This document shows positions 37,860 to 50,863 of a stretch of 64,000 nt of DNA, piece after piece. Origin of the DNA: Cheilinus undulatus (Eukaryota > Chordata > Actinopteri > Labriformes > Labridae); assembly GCF_018320785.1 (NCBI RefSeq), contig NC_054865.1, positions 31,620,398 through 31,684,397 on the forward strand, in the 5' to 3' direction. The notes below the pieces were generated by a model. The model saw nothing but the letters and a program-made list of their open reading frames with translations, was not told where the DNA came from and searched no databases. Positions within the stretch are counted from its first letter, which is position 1; every line of letters begins with the position of its first letter. The position numbers and the translations under genes are program-made.

Positions 37860-38330
37860 GGTGGTCCTGAACTGACAGCGACCAGCTGGGCTCAGTCAGA
37901 ACCGCACTAGGATTTTGCCGCTGTACCTGTGAGCCGGGCCCTCATGGCTACTTTAAATGAAAAGGAAAGTCAGTCAAGCACCAAGTAGTAGTAGCTTATT
38001 ATCATGGACACCGTCACTGTCGACCTCTCCATCCATCTCCGGCCTCCTCCCCCTCCTCTTCCCCAGTGTTGAAGCGTCACGACACCTCTTGAATCCCGTG
38101 GCTTTCCTGAGTGAAGCTCCGGTGAAGAGCGCGTGGAAGACAACCCGACTCGGAGGAATTAATTCTAAAACCAAATGTCCCGCGTACATTTACATTTGTT
38201 TCCACTTGGCGAGTAGTTGCGCTCAAAGTAGCGCAACAAATTGCCGCCTCGCTGGCTTATCAAACAACGCGCTGGCAAGAGCTGAAGCCATTGCTGGTTG
38301 GAGATGAAGAGGATGCGACTGACTTCTGAG
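37860..38330 (+). promoter_or_regulatory. chd9: Candidate alternative noncoding first exon of chd9
   Basis: A G/C-richer block ends GACTTCTGAG at 38330 and is followed by the donor GTGAGC. It holds an AT-initiated frame of 116 codons (37957-38307) that is serine/proline-rich and unlike any protein I recognise. It probably is 5' untranslated sequence. Either this or the donor at 37540, or both as alternative promoters, could splice to the acceptor at 41647. Confidence 0.4.
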
Positions 38331-41300
38331 GTGAGCTCGACGTATCCTTGGTGAAGGCGTTATTACAGCTAGAAAAAACACGAAAAACCTGTTGCTGAGT
38401 GTTAATTGACACTATTTTAACTACTTTCACCAATAAGGGCGACGTCTACCAAATACAATGCGGCACAGCAACAGTTCAACAACTTTTATGTAAATGTGAC
38501 ATACTTCACGCAATTTATTCTTTAGCTAGACTGCTGATACAACTTTAATTGTCGTTTAGTTTAAACTTGCCGCTTTAAAACCATGAACTAAGGTGCTTAA
38601 AATTGGGTGAATGTGTAATTCCTAGGATGCAATGGCGGCCCAGGTACAGTTGAGTTCACAGGTGGTGTTGATATGAGGTTTGTGTTGCACGTGCTTGGAT
38701 GATGCAGACAACGCCACGATTATGAAGGAAACAGCTGCACAAGTCTGATCCTCAAGGCCAGATTGGGGGGTGTTGTAGAGGTTAGCGGGGGCTTAGCTAG
38801 CAAATTCAGGGATATGCCACACTAGTGCATTTTTGTCCTAAAATGTAATATGATGAACGTATTATATCTAACATAATAAACTCTTGTTTTCATATTTTGC
38901 ATAATACCTTCCCCTAGTTTACCATGTTAGAATAGGTAGCTGGGAGCATCCAACATTCCCTGACTTTGTTACTTCTGTGCAGCTGAGTCTCATACTTTAT
39001 ATAGCTATGATTGAAATTATAATTTCTTTCAAATAAGTCTTCTGAATTATTTAAAATAAAACAAATAAGATGCATTTTTTTTTGTAGATTAATGCATATG
39101 AAATTTGCATCATACTTGGTCTTGTTATTGGAACAGATGAAAAATTGACTCAATACAATTGTGAACGCCTTAATTTTGTAAAATACTCATTAGTGATGGT
39201 TTTTATCAGCTAAGACAACTTCAAGTGACCATTTTCTATCATACTCAAACTGTATTGGAAATTTCATTCATCATTCATGCACATTTGCTCTCTTAATTCT
39301 AATGTAAGACGCATTGTTTGTCTCTCGTTGGGCAGTCGTCACTTTTCTCCTGTTTTCCTTGTCTAATGTAAAACAAATCATTCCTATGAAGATAGCCATT
39401 CAAAGAGGGAAACATGACTTGACAGAAAGTCACATTTCAGGAGTGTCATGATTCCCCAGTAAACCAAGCAGTAAACAAGCATGCAAGTCTGGAGAAGACT
39501 ACTCGCACTAAAAACAGGACAGACTTCATGCCTGTGTGAGATTTTTTTTATTGGTAACTAATGATAATGGTGTTGTAATGGTGCAGTGTGTCAAGTATTG
39601 CATGATTGCATGAGATATCTGGAGTTTGGCCCACTATCTGTATTGGCATTTTAACTTTAGAATAATCAATAAAATTAATGATTTACAATTTTCATTACCT
39701 TTGTAAAAAAATGTAACAATCAATTCTAGACAAAGCTTGTTGAAATATAGCTTTAATCATATCAAATTAGTATTAAAAGAAGAAAATAAACAACAAAAAA
39801 GGGGGTTGAGTAGATATGCATCCAAGTTACTTGATTCAAATAAATTAATTAATCAAAAACTGCTCCAGTCACACAAGTATTAATGTGAAGCCTAAGTACC
39901 ACTGACAATGTGAATGTACGACATCACTTCCCTTTTTCCTGCTGCGTTGTTGCTCAGTATTGTATCTCATGTTGACTAAGCTAGAGCTGAATTGTTCTTT
40001 ACTTTTCCTGTTACTTTTGTCATTTATCAAGTGCATTTTATTTATCATTAAAGCATATTGATTCAAAATACAGATTATCTGTCTCATGTACTACTAGTGA
40101 TAGTGACTCTCAGCCCTAAAAAACATTTCAGTGAACCCAGGCTGATGATACAATAAGAGAAAGCATTTCCATCTCTTTTGTGGAGTTTGTGATCCAGGTT
40201 AAGTTGAGGCTTAATTTTTTTAAGAATTGTAAATTACTGAACCACAATCTGAATAAACTGCTGAAAATTAAGTTAGAGTAGTTTACCAGTATGAATAACT
40301 TATGAAAAGAATAATGACAGAGAACAGCATATTCCTATCTGAGAAGTGCTTGTCAGCCTTCCTTTGATATTGGTCGCCAATGTTATGTTGTGGATGTCTG
40401 TTCATTGGTGCTTCTGTGTGCCTGGGTGCATAGCAAGTCAGCGTAATGACTGACCTGGGTAAGCTCCTGTCATCTTCCGCTGGTTTGTGGTTGGAGAACA
40501 CACATACACACACTCAACCACACACACTCTGACTAAGGACCTCATCCGCCTGTGTCCCTAGCTGTTGAAATTCTATCAGCTGTCTGCGCCTCCCACACGT
40601 TCTGCAGTAGCAGGGCAGCTTCATTGGTTGTGGGGGTGGGGGTTGAATTCAGGGTTTGTGTGTATCTGTTAAATAGGAGGGGGTACAGGAAGAGGCACCT
40701 GCTGATGGCTGGCGGTTGGTTTGTACCAGCTGCTTTGCTGCAAACATGAAAGGCAGTGCTGATAGATAATTGACAGTTCCAAATTTCTCTCACATCTTTT
40801 TGACCCAGCGTTTACCTGCCATTTGAAAGCTTTTTTTAGCTGACTGGGTGTTCATGCATTAGTTTTAGATAGCAAGCAATAAGGAAATTGATTATTTAGA
40901 TGCAATTATAATGAAGAAATGTATATTTAATATATGTCATTTAAATGGAAAGGGTTTGTGTATTGTGTGTAATTCTTGATTACAATGACTCATTTGATCG
41001 CAGCCTGTGTTCTGATGCTTAATATCTACTAGTACACCAGTGATTATCAACAGGTCAAGTCTCAGGACCCACCACCTCCCCCTTGATAAGAAATGACAAC
41101 TCATATTTCAAAAAAGTTTCAACCACTCATATTGAAACAAAGTTGTAGTTTGGACCTGGGAAGAACAAAACTTAGAATTAGAAAAGGAGTTGGAGGAAAA
41201 CAAATGTGTTAAAAAAAAGTACATCATTGCAGATGCTAGGGGGACATGCATGCATTTTAATCTACACAATTTTCCATGATAACAAGCACATTTTGTGTGT

Positions 41301-41647
41301 TTTCTGGGGACAAAATCAGTGTTGTGATCACAATATAACGAGAAGAATGAGTCTGTCTCAAGAAAACAACCAACTAGTTCTCACAGAAAAAGAATAAAGA
41401 AAACACATGGATTATGGTCATTTAGCGCTTTCATGCATCATACACTTTAATCCACATTTTTTATTCAACCACACTTCCCCAACCCACTGAAAATGTTGCT
41501 GTGACCCAACTTTGGGCCCTAACCCACCAATTAGAGTCGCTGATCTTGACCACGCCTTGATTTAAACGGAAAACCACACACACTTACAGTAATCATTTTC
41601 TCAGATCAAAGCTGTATTTTAATGTTCTCTTTTTCCCTTTTTGCTAG
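38331..41647. other. chd9: Probable chd9 first intron
   Basis: About 3.3 kb of AT-rich sequence without recognised exons. A CA-rich microsatellite-like stretch lies at about 40498-40528. The intron ends in a good polypyrimidine tract (TTCTCTTTTTCCCTTTTTGC) and TAG at 41645-41647. Confidence 0.5.
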
Positions 41648-41755
41648 GTGCACAACACAAAGACCATGCTGTAGCTTTGGTATCAGTGAAGCTCATTGGG
41701 ACCAGCTTGGATCCAGTGGAGTTTCAAAGGTTCCAGCTTACCTCAAAGCTCTGCC

Positions 41756-43285
41756 ATGGACTTCTTTAATGACCCCAACCTCTTTGTTGGAGGTTTGGAA
41801 GGGCTGGATGAGGATGGCTTCCCCTTAGCTCCTTCACTTGTGGATGAGCTAAACCTTAGTGCTGAATTTGAGCCCCTCCAAGTGGGGCCTCTAGGTTCAG
41901 GAAAGCACCAAGACATAATACCACCAGTGTCAACCCAGCAAACCATGCCCGTTTACAGTGAGCAGATGGGCCACTACGTTGGTGTCAAAGGACAGAATCC
42001 TATGGGTCAGCCATTTTCTGGTCCAGGGGACCAGGGTGGTGGTGGTCGGGGTATGATCGCAGATCAGCACGGCCAGTACCACAATGTCATGAGCCAAGTA
42101 CCTCAATCCAATGGGCTGTACTGCAACAGTAGCAGTCCAATGTGGGGGAACCAAGACCAGAATGGGAATATGTACCACCAATTGTCTCAGCAGCATCAGC
42201 AACAACAGCTTTGTCATCAGCAGCAGCAATTGCATGTCCGACAACATCAAACACAGCAGCAACAACATCACCCATGTCATCATCCACAACAGCGACAGCA
42301 GCAGCTGCATCATCAGCAAAGTCATCAGCAGCAGCTGTTAAACCAGCGCCAGCACCAAATTAACGCACAGACTTTGTCTTTGCAGCAACAGCAGCATCAT
42401 AATTTCTCCTTTCACCAGGGAGGTCAGTCTCAAGTTCACCATACTCAACAGGTTCAGCACCAACTGTCTGCAGGTGGACCCAGGTTCCATTCAAGGGCTC
42501 TACAGAATAAACCCTATTTGGATCAGCAAAACACCTCTTTAAGTGGGACGTGTATACAGCCACCGCAGCAGCAGGGTAGCTACCAGCTGCCCAGGGGAGG
42601 TCAAGCCTTCTCTGGATCAGGACCACAAGACCCTAACCTGCCCTTTCCCATGCATTCATCATCTATGGTCCATTCTCTGCCCACATGTTCTGTCAGTTCT
42701 GCCTCTCCTTACCAACCAGCTCAGTACCCAGCCTACCCTGGAGAGCCTGAAATACCAGCTCTCAGTCAGCACTCTTTGTCCAGAGCCTCAGAGTCAAGGC
42801 CCACCACCATCAATGCACCTCTCACTTCTACAATGCCTGAGCTACCAGGGACAGCACATCAGTTTCCACCTACAACTGCGGTGAGTCAGCAGCTCACCAG
42901 GGCCCCTGTCAGTCAGGCAAAGGAATGTCCTTTCCAGACCCTACGCTGTTCTGGGGAAACACAGGAAAACTGCAAGCAATCTGAGTTGTTTGGAGAATCT
43001 ATGAGTTGCTACCCAAACACGACCAACCACCTGCCTTCTGAGCAGCCTCAGAGCTGCGGGGCCATCAACACTAATGGATACGAAGCACCGGGAGACAATA
43101 TCCTGCAATCACAAGAAGGAGACTTGGAAGGCCTAGAGCCTCCTGACCTTCTTCCTGACCTAATGCCCCAGCTGGAGGCTGCTTTCAGCCAACAGGATGA
43201 ATCCAACTGTTCCTGGGTCGAGTCCAGCCAAGAGGGGAACGATGAGGAAAGGAAACCCCCACCTGTTGAGTTCAAAGATGGGAAG
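41756..43285 (+). CDS. chd9: CHD9 chromatin remodeller, first coding exon (N-terminal 510 residues)
   Basis: The exon begins after the acceptor at 41647. Translation starts at ATG 41756 in an ideal context (GCCATGG) and runs open to the donor at 43285 (AAG then GTAATA). The exon ends in phase 0. The start MDFFNDPNLFVGGLEGLDED and SLVDELNLSAEFEPL match the vertebrate CHD9 N-terminus as I recall it, as does SPMWGNQ further on. Residues about 142-225 are a Gln/His-rich tract, mainly CAG, CAA and CAT codons. The end is acidic (QSQEGDLEGLEPPDLLPDLM). CHD9 is a nuclear ATP-dependent chromatin remodeller of the CHD6-9 group. Its chromodomains, helicase and BRK domains are encoded beyond the window. 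CHD7 and CHD8 are alternatives but fit the N-terminal motif less well. Confidence 0.9.
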
Positions 43286-44489
43286 GTAATACAATGCAAA
43301 AGATTAATATTTGTTTTATTTTTATAAAATTTGAGGTAATTTTAGCCATACTGCTCAGGGGTATTCATTCAGGGGAACTGTAGGAGACTGAAGTCTAATT
43401 CAATCAAGGATTTAGATTTTATCTTAGCATAAAAATCTGCTTAAGTGTTGGAGAGCATTTCTTTGCTGACTTAAAGCTGTTTTATGTGTACTTCTCAGGC
43501 TAACATGGCAGAGAATCTGGTCATTTCTGTAATGTTTAACTAACTATCCCAGATAGCACATGTGCCTGTCTGGTCGGAAACCTGCAATCAGTGGTGGAGA
43601 GGGGGAAGGAGGAGCAGCAGCACCTAGAGCCATCCCAGAGGTTTCTGAAAATGATAATGGTCTATCTAGACTGGCCTGTATCTGCCCTGTGTGCCGACAG
43701 CAGGTCAGGCCTGATTAGGCTGAGAGTGGCAGGAGTGTCTTCAGGACTTAGCTGTAAGCATACTTAGGGCTATATCAAGATGTGGGTCAGGGCAAGCCAG
43801 AGGCACTTGCACACTGCCTCGCTGGAGTGTGGGGGAGGTTGTACACTGTTGTGGAAGCTGCCATAGTTTGTGTGTCTGTATATGTGTGTTTCAGTGCACG
43901 TGCACATGTGAGAGAGCAGGCGGAAAGAAAAGAGTGTGGTGGAGGAGAGTGGTTAGCACTTCAGGGAGGGGGAGGGGGTTTGGGAGATGGAGAGAGCAGT
44001 GGCTCATGGAAAAAGGGAGAGCTTATGAAAGAAAGGGAGAGAAAGAGACAGAGAGGAAGAGCATGAGAGGGAGCAGAGGAGAGGGGGAGGTTGGGAGAAT
44101 GCATTAGCTGGCTGTAACAGGCTTCAGGCAGTTCCTGGACCTCAGTCGGATAGTAACCTAGCAGCATCCACACAGCCTCCCGGCCCACGAGTGACACATG
44201 ACCAGCAGCAAAGCAACAGATGATTCTTCACAGTCTGCCCACCAAAAAGGCCTGCAATTTGACAACTCATCATTCTCCTTGTGTATCATAACTAAAATCT
44301 TTAATCAATATCATTACTAGAATAGCATTTGTTTACTAACAATAAAGCATTAGCTGAGTCTGAAACGTATTTCAAACTTGATTGATGTTAATTGCTAATG
44401 GGTAATTTCTTATTTATTAGTAAGATTTATGGTTTCCAATAGACAAATATTGGAAAAGTGCCAATAGTCATAATTGTCACTAACAACTT

Positions 44490-45715
44490 AAGGTTGGCAC
44501 GACACTCAAATTTTAAACTTTGATATGATACAAATAAAAAAAATAGATATTCAATATCTGTTTCAATACCATGGCAAAAAATAAGTCCTAGAAGAAGGAT
44601 CTTTTTAATTGATTATTTTTAATAACAACCTGAAGTGCTGATACAATGAAAGTAACAGAACATTTATACTTTAGTAGAAAATAGACTTCTAACTATTCTT
44701 AAAAGCTTTCACGTTTTATAAAATTAATGATAATTTTTTTTTCCTCTAGCGTTGTTTTTTTAGTTAACACAGGAGAACAGAGCACATGCAGTGCTTTTTA
44801 GAATAATATATATTGAGTTTATTCATTGAATAGCTAGGATGGACCCGTAAAAACAAAAGCTCTAAAAGTAAAATTACAGAGAACAGCAAGGCAGCTTAAG
44901 ATTGTCTATTGATAAGTAATTTTACTGTAAAGTTTTTGCAATCTTGCTTAATCGACACAAGTGCTACCCTCCTTGATTATAATCTAGTGGTGGTAAGTGA
45001 GTTTGCTTTTACGGCACAAAACCACCACAGTTCATGTGGAAATGGTCAGTGCCTACCCTCTATCCCACCCATCTCTTGTCTTGGGGTTTTAACCCTGAAC
45101 CAGACCTTGTTGGCTCCTCATCTGTTACTGCATGTGCCATCTTAACTTCACTATCATCTGTATCATTATTAACCAACGTGAAAGCTAGCTAGCTGGATAA
45201 CTAACAGCAGCTTTTCCCAGATGCAAAATGACCTCTAACGTTGTTGATTGACCCCCAAAGATGTTTAACCAGTTTTATCATGAGAGACATTTACTGCAAA
45301 AATGTTCATTTTATCAGCATGACTTCAATTCAATTCAAAGGCTTTGATGGCATGGAAATGGTGCAATTTCCTCATACTCAAAATATTGCCCCAAAACACT
45401 TTTGTCATCATATCCATCGACATTACTTTAGAAGTCAAACTTGTCTTGCCTTATTAGCTTGCTTCTTATTGTCAAGTTTTTAATTTGTCTTTCTGCTTGA
45501 ATCTTTGAACCCGGTCATATAATGCTGCAGCTAAACATCAACAGGTTGATGATCAGTTAATCTCTTTCCCTTGCATTGATTTTTGCTACCTTGGGATAAG
45601 AAATCTGATTGTAGACCTGTGTTTTTTTTGTTTGTTTTGTTTGTTTGGTACTTTTGGTACTATCAAAAGTAAAATTTAGTGTTTTTGTATCATTCCAGTA
45701 AGTATTGATGTAGCC
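44490..45715. mobile_element. hAT-like remnant, limits uncertain
   Basis: The left part (GGTTGGCACGACACTCAAAT, then TTTGATATGATACAAAT) and the right part (GGTACTTTTGGTACTATCAA) resemble the two ends of a known type of fish hAT MITE. The interior is unrecognised and the ends do not pair cleanly, so this may be two separate fragments. Confidence 0.3.
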
Positions 45716-45941
45716 TAACTTTTTCTGACAGTGTTACTGACAACAGGGTTTTTTCTTTGGCATCTCCACAAACCCACCTTCTCAGTCAAAATGTATACAT
45801 GAATATGAGTGCTGCACAATAATATTGGCATGATATCGGTGACGGCAGATAGTCACAATCGTACTATGTAGCCTGAGTAGTAATCATATGATAGTGAACA
45901 GTTGACAACCAGGGCTGCTGTAATTTTTTAAGGCCTTTTTA

Positions 45942-46301
45942 TAGGGATGCACAATTATTGGCATACTATCAGTATCAGCATATATCACCTTAAAAAGTTC
46001 ATTATTGCTATGGGCAGATATTAGCATTTCTGACAATATTTATAACCAGTATATCAGCGGTTAATATCAGGCGATATAACTTGTAAATTTACGCTTCAAG
46101 GACAAATAAATTTTTGCAGTTTTAGGCTGGACCAAAAGAATTGTATCAGCTGAAGTTATTTTCTTTGTTTTATCCCTATTTCCTTAACTTTATGTGTGTT
46201 CTAAGGACTGATTTTTAAGCTTTTAACTACATTTCTTTATCGGTATCAATACCGATATCAGCTAGAATGAATCTGGAAATATTGGCATGTCCAATATCTC
46301 G
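45942..46301 (+). mobile_element. hAT MITE, copy A
   Basis: Starts TAGGGATGCACAATTATTGG, then CTATCAGTATCAGCATATAT and CTTAAAAAGTTCATTATTGC. Further on are GTTTTAGGCTGGACC, TATCGGTATCAATACCGATA and AATATTGGCATGTCCAATAT. It runs parallel to the copy at 50221-50621 but lacks the final terminus. Confidence 0.75.
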
Positions 46302-47171
46302 AAAAATCCAGTGTTGCGATTCCCAATAAGAATCAGCTTGGGTGGTCAAGTATGTGTACACAATTGAGAAATTTGGCTCTGGTTAACCTTGCTCTCTCTG
46401 GAAAAGTATTAAAATGTAATATTAAGCTAGGACAAAACTAAATATTGACCATAAACATAATGAATACGCTCACATAAGACAGGGGGTGGTAAGAGGTGCA
46501 GAAAATTTACAATATTTTCCATTAGAGGTACTCCTTTACATCTCTCTCAACAGTGTCATCATTTAAGCAACAGACACATTAGTCTCCTCACACATCTGAA
46601 ATGAAACCTATTCCCATGAGAGAAAACATAAGCTGTGTGGTGAGTACTGCCTATTATCACTCCAGCATGCATCAGGATATAACACAAGTGGTGGTCTGCC
46701 TAACAAGAGCTCATCCACACTGGCCATTTGGCCACTGCAGAGGTCCTTGATTGAAATGAGGCCATGAACCAAAGGTGTACGAGCAAGCCTCTCCCTGTCT
46801 GTGTCAACATCCAGCCCTCTGTTGATGCTTACTGGCTGACTGTGCTATTCATGTGCACTGATGTGTGAAGAGCCTGCTGATAGTGTGTTTGCTGAACAGG
46901 CAAGGCATCAGGGGATCTGCCCACTCCTCACTCCCGTGGTGAATGCAGCTAATTAGGATTTCCAATGGTTTTAATGGTCAGCTGCAGCTGTGATAGGAAC
47001 ACATGGTTCAAGACTGAAAAGCTGTCCCAGGTTGCCATATTTGAAGAATAATTAGGGTAAAAATAATGTTCTTTGCCATGGATCAAATGAAGAGATGTGT
47101 GTTGAGCACTAATAATGATTCCAGCAACATGTTGTGAAACCCTAGATGCAGGTTTTTTTATGTTTAAATGA

Positions 47172-47490
47172 AGGGATGCACTGATTTATGGGTTAAACCC
47201 TGGTATCAGCCCTGGTAACTTACATAGGCCATAGGCAATTAATGTGGTATACATAGGTGTCAGAATTTATCTGTGTGGATGTATTTCAGACAGACGCTAC
47301 TGCAGGATGGATCTCTCACCGTAGTTTGCCGACTACATCTATGTCTTTATCTGTATATAACCACTGTATGAGATTGTTCATGGATAAAAACACCACTCGT
47401 TATGGCTGAGGTAGCGAGACTGCTGTCTGCAGCAGACCGCAGATATACAGAGAAGGAAAAGTCTCCAGTGATACACTGATTTTACATGGC
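47172..47490. mobile_element. Possible hAT MITE fragment
   Basis: AGGGATGCACTGATTTATGG, followed by CCTGGTATCAGCCCTGGTAA and GGCCATAGGCAATTAATGTG, resembles a hAT MITE left end. The right end is uncertain. Confidence 0.35.
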
Positions 47491-48185
47491 CATCTCACAT
47501 TAGATTTATAATGAAAATACAAGCTGTCCAAACTTAATGTGGTTCAAGCAGGACAGCTGTTCTCTGTACACCCCCCACTCCTCGCTCTTGTTATGAAGCT
47601 GCACATCACAGGAGCATCTTTTACAATAGAACTTTGCTCTAGTATTCTGTCTAACCTTTCCATTTATTAAAATCATGGTTGCAATAAATAAAACAATGAT
47701 AATCATTATATAACATAATATGCCACATATTTTACTTCATTTAAATCTCATAAGGTGAATAAACTACAAAAATAAACTATCTGCCACATTAACAGGCCCC
47801 TGTGTAAAGTATGAAGGGCTGATATAGAGCAGAAATATCTGTGAAGTCCACATGTGTGGAAATAAGTTTAAGAAAAAAATCTAAAATGGGAAGACAGGCC
47901 AAACATTTTGATCATTATTATAAAGGGTAGCAGAAAAAGTCCATATTGGTGCTTTAGAGTGATCTGGGGATGTGAGGAAATAAAATGTTTGGTACTGAAA
48001 TGTTTGCTGTTTTAAATCAGTATGTTTTAACACAAATGTGCATAATTGTGTTCCTAATTTAAAGGCACTGAGGGGTAATCGGGTCTTTGTTGTTTTTGTT
48101 AAAGAGATATTTTTAGTAAATACAGAGGCCTGTCACTAATTTAATTGCAGAAATTCTTTTTTTCTGTAACTTTGTGAAATTTTTG

Positions 48186-48335
48186 CATAAAATCACCTGA
48201 TATCAATCATAGGCCTCTATATCAAATCAAATTGAAATCGTATCATGGCAGATTTCATGATATCAGAAAATATTGTATTGTTGTCCAAAATATCAACATC
48301 GTATTGGGACGAAACTGGTGATTTACACCCTTAGT
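48186..48335 (-). mobile_element. hAT-like MITE end fragment
   Basis: The terminus GATTTACACCCTTAGT (complement ACTAAGGGTGTAAATC) is preceded by ATATCAACATCGTATTGGGA and repeated TGATATCA motifs. This fits one end of a different hAT MITE family. The other end was not found. Confidence 0.45.
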
Positions 48336-50220
48336 TATTTGTGTATGCTAAAGTAGCGAACAAAAAATAAAATCAGACCATTGTGAAATACATTGAAAAT
48401 CAATGATTTTTGTGTAAGCAACAGGTAATAAAAGTGCAAAGCTCCTTAAGGTTGTCTATGGACAAAGGTAGAACATTTCTGTGCTTTTGAATATGCCCAG
48501 ATAAAAATGAGGAGTTTTCTTATTTTTCCCAAAAATGTTCCTTAGATGCCTGGAAGTGGTTTGGTCTGACCTGTGTCAAACAAATTACCATCTACTATAA
48601 AGTTTGTTGTAGTTTGTGCAATCTGAAGCAGCAGCACCATTTTTTTTTATTACAGCATCGCTGCAAAGACTGGCAGCCAATAGGGAGAAATGTGTGGCAC
48701 TGTGGTTTGCACAAGACAGCTGAAGCCTGTAAAAACTTGTTGTAAATCCTATTACATAGCAGCATGACATCAATTCAGACTATTAATCATATGTGTTGTG
48801 TAAAATATAACAATTTAAGTTATTATCATCTTTCATTTCTTTATGGATTTTTTTCCATTCAATCTACCCTTTGTTATCTGATTGGAGTTTGTCATCAGTG
48901 GCAGATTTGTCTTTCTTACATTTTATCCTTGATCGAAATCCCTCCAGATCTGTTTGAGCTATATAAAGCTGCAAATTAAACTAAGCCCCAAAGGCAAAGA
49001 AAGTGGTTCTGGAGATTTGTGGGGCAACAGTTGCTCAGTCAAAACACCTTTTCACATCTTACTCAAAGAGGCATCCTGATATCAGTGAACCTTTTGGTGC
49101 TTTGGAACCATCACTTATATTTAAATCTAACATGGGCCATTATGTGTGTTTATGTACACGAGAAACCAGGAAGTTGTTCTAGACTAGACTGTATAACTAG
49201 AACCTGTCATATTTAAGGGTGGAGGTCAAAACCTGGAGTATGTTAATAAACAGTTCTGGATTTTCTCAAAATGTGGGAATCATAGCATTAAAGTTTATCA
49301 ATACTGCTATCAAGTCTTATGGGTTCAGAGACGTAACATTATTTTATCTTACCATGCAAAAACATACATCAGTTTTTGCAGAGGGGAACATAAGCTAAAA
49401 GCACATCAGCATTGTGCATCAAATTATCCAGAATGTGGTACCTTTGACTGTTGGCTTTAAGATAGAAGACTGTAGCCGTGCCGGGAATAGCATGTAATCA
49501 TGACACTGGCTTCAGCTGCTACAGGACAATTTCTTACTCATCTGCTCAGATCAGCGATGAACAGTGTTGCCAGACTTTGCAATAAGTCTCCTCAGTTAAT
49601 AATGTTTATCCAATGTTGGAGTCTGTGGTAAAGTTAACAGAATAAAGTTTATAAGTGAACTTAATGACTGGACATAGTTATATTCGGATGTGTTAAAGGC
49701 CAGATCAGTAAACAAAGTCTGAATGTAAATATAATGCCATGGTGTGTTTACATGTCACATCAAGAAAACAAAAAATTCAATTTTTGATGCAGTACAGTTG
49801 TGGAAAGGCGGATTTGTTTTTCTATTTTAGCAGTATAACATCGATGTTTCAGATGGAATCATGGCATTTGTAACTTTATAGTTTAAATCTCTACTCAGGT
49901 TAAACCTCTGGTGTTAGAAATATATTGTCATTTTGTCTTCCCAACAAACAACGAAAAAAGAATAATCGTGGTATTGATAAGGACTCTGAGCAATAAGGAG
50001 TCATGATAAGGGTATTATTGTAAATAAAAATTAATGGTCCCTGGTCATATGGTCGTTTCTCTTGAATAATTTTACTACCTTCTACTATGCTTTGAAATTT
50101 TGTCTTGAGGCAGGTCTAGGTGTGCTGTGGGAATTTGCACAATTGTACCTCATTATTAATACTATGCACCAACTGAAGACAATGTAACATATTAAAGTAG
50201 CTTTTTTACATGGATACGAG

Positions 50221-50621
50221 TAGGGATGCACAATTTTAGGAGCAGGATATCGGTATTAGCAAATATTGGCTAAAAAAGTGAATTATCGTATCATCAGATA
50301 CCAAAATTTCTAATGTTTTGTCAGTAGAATTCTGCCTGCATCAGCTGTAAATACTGGCTGTGTGATCAAATGAGTTAGTGGAGTTTTAGGCAGACCCATG
50401 TCAGTTGAAGTCTTTATCATCATTCTTTGCACTTTAAAGTGTGTTTTAGACACTGAAATATGTTGATCTGTTCATCCTCCTACTTTGAATTCTTTGTTTT
50501 AAGGACCTAAGTTTTAGGTCTGGGCTACATTTAAATATCAGTATTGATATCTGCATTGGCTTCATTTGATTGTAAATATCGGCATATTAGATATTGGCAA
50601 GTCCAATAATGTGCATCTGTA
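50221..50621 (+). mobile_element. hAT MITE, copy B, both ends present
   Basis: Left terminus TAGGGATGCACAATTTTAGG at 50221. The right terminus CCAATAATGTGCATCTGTA ends at 50621 and is its imperfect inverted repeat. The interior matches copy A: ATATCGGTATTAGCAAATAT, GTTTTAGGCAGACCC, TAGATATTGGCAAGTCCAAT. Flanking octamers GATACGAG (50213-50220) and GATATTAC (50622-50629) share five of eight bases, a possible eroded target duplication. Confidence 0.8.
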
Positions 50622-50863
50622 GATATTACAATGATGTAGCTTGAGCTTTTTTGTGTGATCTTAGGTTGCTTTGGGCAAAGAAGTTTAAAAACCACTGATT
50701 TAGTGTGCACTGCAAATAAACAAATGCTGCTTAACAGCGTTGTTGAAATGAATTAATTTCTGTGATGCTGTGACAGAACATAATGGATTATTGTGTACTG
50801 CTGTTGTTTTGAGAATTGCCAGCCATGGCTCAGTTTGCACAATTAGCTTATTTTGGTCTTCAG

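Noticed and set aside
37957..38307. 116-codon frame upstream of chd9
   Set aside because: Low-complexity Ser/Pro-rich product without recognisable domain. It lies in a likely noncoding first exon.
41696..41755. In-frame upstream extension of the chd9 frame by 20 codons
   Set aside because: It would begin at a TTG, not an ATG. The ATG at 41756 has an ideal context and matches the known N-terminus MDFF.
42087..42363. Several long frames in other registers over the chd9 Gln/His tract
   Set aside because: They are by-products of CAG/CAA/CAT repeats, which stay open in several frames.
43286..43327. Open frame continuing past the chd9 donor to a stop at 43327
   Set aside because: A good GTAATA donor is present at 43286 and the extra residues are not CHD9-like, so this is intron read-through.
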